Shown here in pieces: positions 18,565 through 28,448 of a stretch of 64,000 bases of DNA (position 1 is its first letter; each line of letters begins with the position of its first letter). Made by a program: the position numbers and the translations under genes. The stretch lies in NCBI GenBank assembly GCA_020186115.1, contig WSYJ01000005.1:310001-374000 (forward strand), given 5' to 3'. The DNA comes from Histomonas meleagridis. Taxonomy: Eukaryota > Parabasalia > Tritrichomonadida > Dientamoebidae. A model generated the notes under the pieces. That model ran no database searches. It saw only the letters and a program-made list of their open reading frames with translations, and was not told the origin of the DNA.

Positions 18565-21500
18565 TTACACCATATTCATTGGGTCATTACCATCATCATT
18601 TTGCTTATTTCTTGTAATATCTGTCAGTTGTATAACTCTCTGCGTTGATCTTAAGTTTTCCAACAACATTTCAGCCAATTTAAATTCATTATCCAAATCG
18701 TTTGACATTTGATAAGCGTCGATTGCCATCAAAATATTTAATATTTTCATTGGATCATGCATTCTCGACACCCAAAGCGTCGTGAACAAGTCCGCCACCC
18801 ATTTTGTTACGAAAGAATGACCGATTGTTACTATAATGAAAGCGTATAAACCAATTATCGTACCACCAGCGTTACTTAATATTGATCCGAGTAATGCATC
18901 AAGTACAGGTTGACTCCATACGACAATTCTTGTTTTATTATCTCTATTTAGGAACATTTTAGGCAAATCAGTTCGATTAATTGAAGTTGATAATTCCCAA
19001 TATTTTTCATTATTTTCATATTGCATCTTAAATGTTGCGTCATAATAATATTTATCAACATAAGTTGCTAAACTATCATAAGGTATAGTTATGAACATTG
19101 GTATAAAGTTTTTAATGAATATTATTTGATCATCGCCATCATTACTTAAAGCTTTAGTTAAATTAAGTTTTTGTTCTTCTGTTAATTTCTGACTAAATAT
19201 ATTTAATACAACTGATTGAGCTTTATTTGATGTCGTTGCATATTTAAATGTAAATGATAATGTACCAAATGGTGTTACATTAGTTGTATTCGATGATAAT
19301 GTTTCGATTGCTAAGTTAATCGAATCAGGTGTAGCTATCCATTGATTCATTGAACCAAATGAGAAATCAATGTATTGATTTTGTTCAACATTTGTTGAAT
19401 AAAATTGTAATAATAATGGATCAGAAAGTTGACTTATTTCAATTTGATCTTCTAATGTTAATGTAGTGCCTGTGATTTGATTCTCATAAAAATTAGGTAA
19501 ACCTGAAATACCAAAATGTGCTGAAACCATTGTAGCAGAATTCGAATGTGAAGTTTGATTCGATGATGATAATAACATTAATGGTACAAATAATATCGCT
19601 ATCATTAATATCAAAAAGATTGCACCAGGAACTTTAGACGTAGATTTTTCAGGTGGTAAAATTTTATTTGAAGCTTTTTGCTTCTTTAATGTGCTCTTTA
19701 AATGTTGAAGTAAAAGTGAATTAAATAATGATATTGATGTAGGTTTCGATACCCATTTAATAGTAGCGAATATTGGTAATACAAATGGTATATTTAAATA
19801 TAATAATTCTAATATATATGTGACTAATGGTTTCTTATTAGAGAATAATGGTGGCTCATGTAAAAAGCCGATCGTAAATTGGAGACACATTAAAAGTTGA
19901 TCAAATACTCTTAAAAAAACAAAGAATTTAAATGAAGCATTATTCCAACAATTTGGACAATTTAATGGGAGTGCAAAGAAATTCATACACAATGAAAAAA
20001 CAGCAGATAACGTAGTAAAAATAAATGATAATAAATGATTTTGTGATGAGAAACAAATATATATTAATATCATAAAACAAAAATGTAATAATAAATATGC
20101 AACGAAAAATGGTGAAACTGGTGATGAACCTGTTACCATACTAAATATTCCAGATCCTAAAGTATTCCATGAACCATAAGATAATATTAATACTAAAAAT
20201 GCTATGAAATCGATAAATAATATCCATTCTGCTAATGGTATTTTATAAGAAGAATATTTAGTAAATCTTGAAAATAATTTTTCAATTCGATTTGTACCTT
20301 TTTCAACATTTTTCATTGATGGATGATTATGTTGTGATACAACAGAGAAAATGGAAAATAATACTATAAGTGAATCATATATAAAATTATTATCAAATTT
20401 AGATAATCCAAATACTTGTAATATTGATAACTTTTGTTGTGATTGTAAAACAGCCATAGCTGAATTCTCGATTAATGAATTAATTCCTGGAAGTTGTACA
20501 ATAAATCGATATAACATTACAAATATAGTATAATACATATATTGTTTATATGCAGTAATTTTCATTGATATAGAAATATAAGTTATTAATAAATATCCAA
20601 TTGTTATTAATGATGGTTGAATAAATGGAGTAAATAATATTAAAATAATTAATATTGTAGGAAAACATTTACGTAAAAATAATGTAACATATTTCTTTAA
20701 TAATAAAAGATAACTTAAATTAGAATTCTTATATAAATGTAATCGACGTATTAATCGTAAATGAAACGTAAATGAATAAGGAATCGTTTTAGAATATTCA
20801 ACCCATTGTGGTGGTACCATAATTTTTCGATGCATATCAAAATAATCAATAGTATCACAATAAAATTGATAAAATTTTTCTAACGCAGGTATTGATATAC
20901 CATTTTCTAAATTAATATCAGTCAAATACACAAAGAGTGCAATAAATTTTTGTACTAACCAAAACCAAAATGATTTTAATGCATTATAAATAGCTTGAAG
21001 TATTTTAACACCTAATGAAACTTGTACATTATTATTATTATTATTTATATTTATATTTGGATTATTTGAATAAAATTGATCTAATTCTTCAAGTTCTTCT
21101 TTGGTTACTGGATGTGGAACATAAGTAGAAGAAACAGTTAATTCAGTAGAATTACTTTGAAGATATTCTAAACGATCATTAAAATATAATTTAATAAATT
21201 CTTCATCTTTATCATATATTTTCCGAAATATTTCTAATCTTTTATTCCGAAATTCTCTTCGTTTTTCTTGTCGATTTTGAACTTCTGTATAATCTTTAGT
21301 TTCAAGTATTTTTACTAATAATATTTCAAATGTAAATAAAATAATCCATTTAGATATACTTCCATCTGAAGAATCAAATAATATCTCAACAAATGATTTT
21401 GATTTAGTGAAAAATGGCGCCTTTCTTAATGACGCCATTAAAAATATTAATATAACATACGCTAAACAATATGAAATACATTTTGTAAAAGGTTTCCATT

Positions 21501-24423
21501 GATAAAATGAATAAAGAATTATAAATCCCCAGAAAATGACATGAATTAACATAGCATAATCATGAATAGAAAATGAAAGTATTAAAATAATTGGCGAAAA
21601 TATTGTAAATGCATATGCTGTTAATATAGTTTCACCAAAACCAGGATTTTGATCTATACCAAATTCCAATATAATTAATGTAGAAAATAAATGCAAAAAC
21701 AAATGAAATATTGACATCTTTGAAGCATTTGTAATTAAAAAGTAATTACTATAATCTGTAGGTTCCATAATTTTTATTATTGAGAAAACTAATACAATTG
21801 CAATCATTAATGTCATTAAAATATTTAATACTGATGCAAAAGGTTTTGATATTTTTTTCTTTAATATTAATATTAAAAGTATAATACCTGAAATTGGCGC
21901 AATTATATTTCCGGAAGAACATAGACATGAAATAGCTAATGTAATATAAAGTAAAAATGAAATATTACGTTGTAATATTTGTATAACAAATTCATTTAAT
22001 TTTAATGGTTCAATAAATTCATTTTTAGCTAAATGGAAAGCAGAAAATATAATTAAAATATTTGCTAAATTAGATAATTCACTATCAACAGAAGGTCCAA
22101 TATATGTAACAATTGTAAGGAAAGTTGAAGAAATTGGAATTAATGAAATAATAATTTGGAAAAGTAATGCAATTAAATATACTACAAAGAATATTCCTCC
22201 TAAAATATGACTATCTTTAGAAAATATTCGTTGAAATCCTAAAACTATAAATAATGTAATATTAATAAATGTAGCATTACTTATAATAGTTGATAAGAAA
22301 ATAGCAATTACTAAGAAATAAAACGCAAATGTATGGAAAAATGAACGTAAATTATTGAAAACTTTGGTATGAAATATCATATTAGAATTAAATGCATTTT
22401 CTTTATCAAATGTAAAACAAAATGTTGTCGTAAATATAATTAATGTTAAGATAATACAATCAGAAATATTATTAACTTTTCCACCATTTTTAGGAAATCC
22501 AAAAATGATTAAAATACGTTCATAAGGAAATGCATTTCTAAAATATTCGAAATTATATATAATATTACATATTAAATGAACAATAGCAATTACTAAATAT
22601 ATTATCATCAAAATATTTTTACGTTTTAGATATACATGAGATAATGAAAACAAATAAAATACAAATATTAATAAATAAATGAATTTAAATATTGAATTAT
22701 TAGAAAATATAAATGAACAAATAACTAAAATTGGATAAATTATTGAGTTCAAAAATGATATTATAAAATTCTTTGGAATAGTAAAAATTGATCTACAAAC
22801 AAAACTTAAACTATATATTATTATAATAGGTTCAAGATCTTTCGATATATTATTATTATTTGGATCAACATTATTAATAAATAATATTTTATATATATTC
22901 AAATTCATTTTAATTATTTTATTACGAATTAATAAACAAATAATCATTTGTGATAATGAAGCAATGTTAGTAATAATCATAATAAATGAAAATATATATT
23001 GTTTATATTGACCGAAAATTCCAATTATTATCAGGAAAATTATCGGAATTGTTATAACCAAAACAGAATATTTCGCTGCAAATAATGCTGCATAACAAAA
23101 TAGAACAATAACAAAAATTGTACTAAAAATGCTTTGTGCTTTGACAAATAGTGAATTTGGATCTCTATTTGCAAAGTTAATTTCATTATTTGATTGTAAT
23201 CCATTCATAAGGAATGATGAAACTGCAATTACAATATAAAAAATAATTTGTTCAATTTCAGAAGTAAAATTATATCCTTTTACAAAATGTTGCATGCATA
23301 CTTGTGAAAGGATTAATAAAAGATTTACTACAAATACTATTGGTGAAGTTCTTACAAGAAACTTAATACCAAACATTGCTGTTAATGATGTTATACAAAA
23401 TGATGCAAATGATATCCATGTAAGATTATCTAAACAAAAATAAAATGAAAGTATTAATATACAAAATGGACTTATAATTCGTATAAAAAATGGGTAATTC
23501 GCTTTACTGAATAATCGAATTGGTGAAACATATCCTTTTCGATTACATGCACAAAAAATTGACGCAAAATATGCACAAATATATGTCGTCAAAACTCGTA
23601 TAGGTTTAGTGATGACTTTGGATTCAAATTTAATAATAAGATCTGAACTAATAACAACATAAAAAGCAAAAATTAAAACAATAAAAACATTCCAAAATAT
23701 CATAACTAAAGTAGGGTTTAAGTATTTCGTGATAAGTCCATATAATATACAAAAAATAATAAAAATAAAATGTGCAACAAGAAGATATTTGTGATTTGAT
23801 ATTGATACACAAATTGATAAGAAAAATAAAAAATAAAGACTTATGGATTTTTGGAATATATATAATACTGATGCTTTAGCTTTTTTGAACCATTTCATAT
23901 TAACATTGCTCCAGATAATTAAAAATAAAATATCAACAACTAAAACTGCAATAGTAGAAAAGAATATCGGAGGTAGCCATTGGCGCTGTTGGTATGTGAA
24001 AAGATCAAAATATTCAAGAATTTTTGGAGAAGAAATGGGATGAGATTTTGTGTATAAATGAAGACCTAGATATCCAGCAATAAAAATTACTGAATAAACT
24101 AATGATAAAATTGCAACTAAAGATGGAGAAAATTTTGTAAGGTTTGTAACAGTTCTTGGTGAATTAATTGAAACTGAATAAAATAACATAAAAAGAATGT
24201 TTACAATGGAATTTGTTAATGACCCAAATGTTGCAGATATTCCCCATGCTATTATTGGAATTATGTCTAGGATGACAAAAAATTTTTCAATTTTAAAAAC
24301 TAAAGGTTCTTTTTCAACATTAACATTGTCATCTTCTGCGTTTTCGACCATATCATCATCATCACCCATAAATGATTGCTTTAAGGTCGATTTTTGTGGC
24401 ATGGGTATTTTTTGGGCCTGCAT
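18565..24423 (-). CDS. Piezo-type mechanosensitive ion channel
   Basis: A 1952-residue protein with more than 30 predicted membrane helices. The C-terminal quarter carries the Piezo plan: an anchor region at about 1541-1590 (NIPFVLPIFATIKW, then SISLFNSLLLQHLK); a membrane helix; an extracellular cap domain of about 200 residues at 1620-1830; then the pore-lining inner helix GGTIIGLYAFIIVTIGHSFV and the cytoplasmic end with RMHDPMKILNILMAIDAYQ and LLENLRSTQRVIQLT. The last part matches the Piezo pattern of an R-x-L-x-L-C/I helix followed by an EEELYxKLI-like helix and a final RSPE-like stretch. Animal and plant Piezos have about 2500 residues, so the N-terminal blade is shorter. It should form a stretch-gated cation channel, probably trimeric. 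The stop overlaps TAAA. A CACTTTTTA element lies 47 nt upstream. Confidence 0.85.
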   Translation of the reverse strand: MQAQKIPMPQKSTLKQSFMGDDDDMVENAEDDNVNVEKEPLVFKIEKFFVILDIIPIIAWGISATFGSLTNSIVNILFMLFYSVSINSPRTVTNLTKFSPSLVAILSLVYSVIFIAGYLGLHLYTKSHPISSPKILEYFDLFTYQQRQWLPPIFFSTIAVLVVDILFLIIWSNVNMKWFKKAKASVLYIFQKSISLYFLFFLSICVSISNHKYLLVAHFIFIIFCILYGLITKYLNPTLVMIFWNVFIVLIFAFYVVISSDLIIKFESKVITKPIRVLTTYICAYFASIFCACNRKGYVSPIRLFSKANYPFFIRIISPFCILILSFYFCLDNLTWISFASFCITSLTAMFGIKFLVRTSPIVFVVNLLLILSQVCMQHFVKGYNFTSEIEQIIFYIVIAVSSFLMNGLQSNNEINFANRDPNSLFVKAQSIFSTIFVIVLFCYAALFAAKYSVLVITIPIIFLIIIGIFGQYKQYIFSFIMIITNIASLSQMIICLLIRNKIIKMNLNIYKILFINNVDPNNNNISKDLEPIIIIYSLSFVCRSIFTIPKNFIISFLNSIIYPILVICSFIFSNNSIFKFIYLLIFVFYLFSLSHVYLKRKNILMIIYLVIAIVHLICNIIYNFEYFRNAFPYERILIIFGFPKNGGKVNNISDCIILTLIIFTTTFCFTFDKENAFNSNMIFHTKVFNNLRSFFHTFAFYFLVIAIFLSTIISNATFINITLFIVLGFQRIFSKDSHILGGIFFVVYLIALLFQIIISLIPISSTFLTIVTYIGPSVDSELSNLANILIIFSAFHLAKNEFIEPLKLNEFVIQILQRNISFLLYITLAISCLCSSGNIIAPISGIILLILILKKKISKPFASVLNILMTLMIAIVLVFSIIKIMEPTDYSNYFLITNASKMSIFHLFLHLFSTLIILEFGIDQNPGFGETILTAYAFTIFSPIILILSFSIHDYAMLIHVIFWGFIILYSFYQWKPFTKCISYCLAYVILIFLMASLRKAPFFTKSKSFVEILFDSSDGSISKWIILFTFEILLVKILETKDYTEVQNRQEKRREFRNKRLEIFRKIYDKDEEFIKLYFNDRLEYLQSNSTELTVSSTYVPHPVTKEELEELDQFYSNNPNININNNNNNVQVSLGVKILQAIYNALKSFWFWLVQKFIALFVYLTDINLENGISIPALEKFYQFYCDTIDYFDMHRKIMVPPQWVEYSKTIPYSFTFHLRLIRRLHLYKNSNLSYLLLLKKYVTLFLRKCFPTILIILILFTPFIQPSLITIGYLLITYISISMKITAYKQYMYYTIFVMLYRFIVQLPGINSLIENSAMAVLQSQQKLSILQVFGLSKFDNNFIYDSLIVLFSIFSVVSQHNHPSMKNVEKGTNRIEKLFSRFTKYSSYKIPLAEWILFIDFIAFLVLILSYGSWNTLGSGIFSMVTGSSPVSPFFVAYLLLHFCFMILIYICFSSQNHLLSFIFTTLSAVFSLCMNFFALPLNCPNCWNNASFKFFVFLRVFDQLLMCLQFTIGFLHEPPLFSNKKPLVTYILELLYLNIPFVLPIFATIKWVSKPTSISLFNSLLLQHLKSTLKKQKASNKILPPEKSTSKVPGAIFLILMIAILFVPLMLLSSSNQTSHSNSATMVSAHFGISGLPNFYENQITGTTLTLEDQIEISQLSDPLLLQFYSTNVEQNQYIDFSFGSMNQWIATPDSINLAIETLSSNTTNVTPFGTLSFTFKYATTSNKAQSVVLNIFSQKLTEEQKLNLTKALSNDGDDQIIFIKNFIPMFITIPYDSLATYVDKYYYDATFKMQYENNEKYWELSTSINRTDLPKMFLNRDNKTRIVVWSQPVLDALLGSILSNAGGTIIGLYAFIIVTIGHSFVTKWVADLFTTLWVSRMHDPMKILNILMAIDAYQMSNDLDNEFKLAEMLLENLRSTQRVIQLTDITRNKQNDDGNDPMNMV

Positions 24424-25038
24424 TCAATTTTTCCATCGATTGACTTTTTCAGAAAGTTACGTTTACAGATAAAAAGTGAGGTTCTTTCATCTCCCACACT
24501 CTGTTTCCTCACAAAAAGTTAATTTCCAACGCCAATTAATTCTTGCTTCTATGTTCATATGTGTTAAAATAGCGAGGTTCCACTTGATGGTTTTTAGTAA
24601 TACTCAAAAAAATTTCACCCGAAAAGGTATCAATAATTATGTATTTTTTAATTTTAATTTGATCATAATGTATAATATATTTATTTTAAGATATTTTACT
24701 AAAACAATTTTGAAAATGAATTTCTTTCTTTTGGTCTGTAAGAATTCTATTAGATAAAGAAAATCTCTGACTCAATTTTAGCTCCCAATTTTTGATGTTC
24801 ATAAAGAAAATTTAAACTTGTACAACGTTGAAACAAATGAAATATCGTGATGTTACAATGTTGTGGAGAAAATATTTTGGACAAACAATTTTGGGAATGT
24901 CACATATGTGGCTTGCATTAGTTGGATTTTACACAGAAAATCAAACCCCATTAAACTGAATATCACTTAATTAATGAGACCTGATCATAAAGAATGAAAT
25001 CGATAACTTGACTTTTTTAATTATCCCAAAACTCTGAT
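24424..25038. other. Intergenic, promoter side of Piezo gene
   Basis: The 615-bp region holds the candidate element at 24471-24478 and otherwise AT-rich sequence. No gene, repeat or RNA is recognised. Confidence 0.6.
24471..24478 (-). promoter_or_regulatory. CACTTTTT candidate promoter element
   Basis: Read on the minus strand as CTCACTTTTTA, 47 nt before the Piezo ATG, with TTACGTTT nearby. Confidence 0.45.
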
Positions 25039-25515
25039 TTAGGAAAGGATTGTGAGGAATTCTGCAAGGGTGATTTCCTTGTCTCCGAAGTCTTCTGGAT
25101 TAGAGTTGATTCCTAATAATTTAAGGAAACGAGCAAGTTCGTCACCAGAGAGTGCACCTGACTTGTCTGTATCCAAAGCTGAAAACAAAACGCCTACGAA
25201 GTATAATGGATTTTCAGATGTCTGCATCATGTCTTTTGCAAAATGGCAGAATTCGTCGAAGTCAAGAACGCCATTTCCATCATGGTCATAGATAGCGAAC
25301 ATTAAGTCAGCTAATTCTCCTTCCATATCTAATTTTGTAAGGAATTCGCTCATTTCTTCTCTATCGAGAACTCCATTTCCGTCAGCATCCATGCCCATGA
25401 AAATTTCCTTGACTTCTTGAAGTTCTTCTGGGCTGAAGCTCTTTGCGTGTTCGATTCTTCCGTCCTTCATGGAAAGTGAGATGAAAGACCAAATTTCATT
25501 CAATTTTTCAACCAT
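25039..25515 (-). CDS. EF-hand calcium-binding protein
   Basis: A 158-residue protein with three canonical EF-hand loops: DADGNGVLDREE at about 52-63, DHDGNGVLDFDE at about 77-88 and DTDKSGALSGDE at about 115-126. A fourth, degenerate hand near the C-terminus (PEDFGDKEITLAEF) lacks the normal 12-residue loop. Layout and length are calmodulin/centrin-like, but it is neither calmodulin nor centrin by sequence. A calcium-sensor role is expected; partners are unknown. GC content is clearly higher than in its neighbours and codon choice is biased to C/G endings, which suggests strong expression. The ATG at 25515 is preceded by an unusually GC-rich leader (CCGGCGGGCC). The stop overlaps TAAA. Confidence 0.9.
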   Translation of the reverse strand: MVEKLNEIWSFISLSMKDGRIEHAKSFSPEELQEVKEIFMGMDADGNGVLDREEMSEFLTKLDMEGELADLMFAIYDHDGNGVLDFDEFCHFAKDMMQTSENPLYFVGVLFSALDTDKSGALSGDELARFLKLLGINSNPEDFGDKEITLAEFLTILS

Positions 25516-26093
25516 GGCCCGCCGGTTTTCCAGCCAATTGAAACATCGACAAAAAATAACTGTTATTTTTTATCATAAACCCGAACGTTCCCTTTAACTA
25601 TAGTTCATTGTTTCCATAATAAAATACCAATTAGAAGTCGTTATTAAAAATTTTTGCTAAAATTGTTTCGCTAAAGTTTATTCGAATAAATGCGAATTAA
25701 ATAATGAATAATAAAGACTTTGTAACGATTGGGGTTTTCATTGTTGTGTCCTTCAAAGAGCCTTTACTAGTGTTATTCCATTGCTCTCCTTTATTATAAT
25801 GTAGAATTTTTTGAAAAATTACCAGAATGAAAAGAGGAAAAGTAATAAGCAAGCAAATTTATCATGAACTCAATAAGCAACACATGCTATATATATATAA
25901 CAAAACGTCATCAATATAAATATCATTTGAATAAATTATCTTTGAACTATTTTTTTTTGTTCATGTTATTAAACATAATTCTTAAGGTAAGTTTAGCACA
26001 ATCCTTTAACCATATTAGATGCTTTTTGGGTTGGATTTAAGAAATAGCTTTGGTTTTAGAAATAGGATTTGTGTTTAAAATGATCGTTCTTTA
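25516..26093. other. Intergenic, no gene seen
   Basis: The 578-bp divergent spacer between the EF-hand and MYND genes is AT-rich with a short TATATATATA run near 25890. Nothing else is recognised. Confidence 0.55.
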
Positions 26094-27464
26094 ATGATAG
26101 GAAGAAAGCGCCCAATTTTCTTCGAATCATTTGCATATAATCAAACTAAAGACAGAAACCCGGAGCATATTTTAAGTATTTTCAGTTCAGGGGAAATATT
26201 TTTATTTCAACTTAAAGAAGATCGAAATGATTATATATTTAGTTCACCTACACAAGAAATGATTGATGACACAACACAAGTATCAGCTAAGTCATTAAAA
26301 AGCAACTTTGGTACATCACTTAATTTTGATGATATAGTTGCATTTTCATCAACTGTTAAGGATCCCCGTTGCCTATACATTTTTGATCCATGTGAAGATA
26401 CAGATATTATGTACGCTCAACTATCAAAAAATAATACATTGTTACTTATCGCTGGAATTAAGCATGAAAATATTCCTTCATATGGCTTATTCCAAATTGA
26501 TCCAACTCCAGATTCCTATAAACTTACACTCATCTACACAGACTCTCTTCTTGCCATTTCATCAATGACAATTCATCCCACTGAACGAATTATTTATTCA
26601 TTACCACGACTTCTTTCAGGCTTTGTTTCAATTCTTACACTTCCCCAAAACATTCCACGTAAGATCCAACATCGACTTATTCCAAAATTTTCATTTGTTG
26701 GAAGTCATACACGAAAGATGGATCACATTATTAGTTCACCTGACTGCAATTCTCGTTATGCCTTTGCCACTTGGTCTGATGATGAATTTCCAGACATTGC
26801 ACTTTGGGTACTCAAAGATGACGATCAATGGGCAAACGTCACTTTTAGCTTTACAATACCCGCTTTTATTCGCAGTGTTAAATTTTGTGATAACAGTAAT
26901 CTTTTAGGTCTTTTTATCTCTTTAGAACAACATCAGCTTGCTTGTGTCTGGGAGATCAAAGAGAAAAGTGTTATACAACATAATTTCATAGCAGATTCCA
27001 TTGGCGAATTTATATCAGCTAAATGGGGTAAAGCGCCACAAACAAATAATTCTTCATTTTATCTAATTGGAAATGAAGGAATTATTGAACATCGAATGAA
27101 ATCTATTTCATTTTGTCCACAGAACGAATCTTCGAAAATTATATTTTTTGAAGAGACAAAATCATTTACTAATTTCTTCATTAATGAAAGTTGTGAATTA
27201 CATGTAATAAATGTACAAGACTTATGTAATGAAATGAAGGAATTAAATGGTTGCGAACACAGACAATTCTCATTCTTTAGGATAACGAATGAGGGCGCTG
27301 GTGAATCAGTGACTGGACTGCATTTGCATAGATGCGCAAAGTGTAGAATTCCTTTGTTGTACCCTTTGGTATCAAGAACAGAGGATGGTGAAATAGAAGA
27401 ATGTTATTGTAGTAGACAGTGTCAATCTAAACATTGGCCAATGCTAATGGCTGCTCGTATGTAA
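26094..27464 (+). CDS. MYND-type zinc-finger protein with beta-propeller-like N-terminus
   Basis: A 456-residue protein. The first 390 residues are beta-rich with WD-like strands (for example SRYAFATWSDDEFPDIALWVL) and probably form a propeller. The C-terminus holds a MYND-like zinc finger: CAKC, then PLLYPLVS, then CYCSRQCQSKHWP, giving C-x2-C with a later C-x-C-x3-C and His. MYND fingers usually bind short proline motifs in partner proteins. The gene at 39210 encodes a diverged paralogue with the same layout and the same LTGLHL-RCAKC-PLLYPLVS block. I do not recognise an orthologue outside trichomonads. The stop is TAATAT, so there is no TAAA overlap. Confidence 0.7.
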   Translation: MIGRKRPIFFESFAYNQTKDRNPEHILSIFSSGEIFLFQLKEDRNDYIFSSPTQEMIDDTTQVSAKSLKSNFGTSLNFDDIVAFSSTVKDPRCLYIFDPCEDTDIMYAQLSKNNTLLLIAGIKHENIPSYGLFQIDPTPDSYKLTLIYTDSLLAISSMTIHPTERIIYSLPRLLSGFVSILTLPQNIPRKIQHRLIPKFSFVGSHTRKMDHIISSPDCNSRYAFATWSDDEFPDIALWVLKDDDQWANVTFSFTIPAFIRSVKFCDNSNLLGLFISLEQHQLACVWEIKEKSVIQHNFIADSIGEFISAKWGKAPQTNNSSFYLIGNEGIIEHRMKSISFCPQNESSKIIFFEETKSFTNFFINESCELHVINVQDLCNEMKELNGCEHRQFSFFRITNEGAGESVTGLHLHRCAKCRIPLLYPLVSRTEDGEIEECYCSRQCQSKHWPMLMAARM

Positions 27465-28448
27465 TATTTGAGTAAAGAATAAATAAAGTTTTTGAAATTC
27501 GTTATAGTAAAAATGTATAATCTTTTGAATCATTTATTATTAAGGATTGATATTTTTTAAAGATCAACCTGTTTAAAGATGTTTTGTTAAACCAATTAGA
27601 TAATAAATATTTATCTTTAGATCGAAGATTAAAATCACCTTAAAGAAAAATCATATATGAAGCTAACATTTTAGAATTGTGTTTGAATATGGTATTTGGT
27701 ATGTAATAAAGTTAAATGAAACATTAGAAGATTAAACAATATCTTGAAAAGGTTACATGATTTTGGCTGCTAAGTGTTCTGTTCTTTTCTTTTTATCTTT
27801 GTGTGAGGTTTTGATGCAAATTTAAAATCTGAGTTTTCTTAGCATAATTAAATTACAGAAGTCTCAGGTTTTTGATTCATTTACATGTATTATAATGGCT
27901 CATTTTTATTATTTTATTTTATTAAAGATCTATTTCAAAAGAAAGTTATAATCTAAGTAAGAAAATAGTGAATACAGTCATGTTAATAAAGCATACAATA
28001 AAAAAGTATGTGATACATATAATATAAGAAACTTTAGGATATCCCAAAGTTTTTATTATAAAAACTTATTATTTTTTTCCCAGAAATTTCATGTCTAATT
28101 AATACTCAACATTTGTTTCTGTTTATATTGTTTATGGATCTTAACATGTTCACTTTCATATTTTGTTATCGATTGCTAAACTGAATTCCATCAATTTTCT
28201 TCAAACATAGCATACCAAAAGAAACGTGGATTTAAATTTTCCTGCCTTGGCTCCACGAAATCACAATAAAATAGTTGTGCTTTTATTTTTTTTTTTTTTC
28301 TAATGTGCAAAATCTAATCAAGCAGAGATAACTTTATTACTTCGTGATACAATGTTTTAAACACCAATATTCGTAAAGTAATTTTCCGATTTACAATAAA
28401 ATGCGTTTATAAATTCCAGTGTTGAAAATTTTTTTATTAAAAAATTCA
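27465..28448. other. Intergenic, no gene seen
   Basis: A 984-bp gap between the convergent MYND and nicastrin genes. It contains only short open frames, a long T run near 28279-28297 and small hairpins. No RNA gene or mobile element is recognised. Confidence 0.55.
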
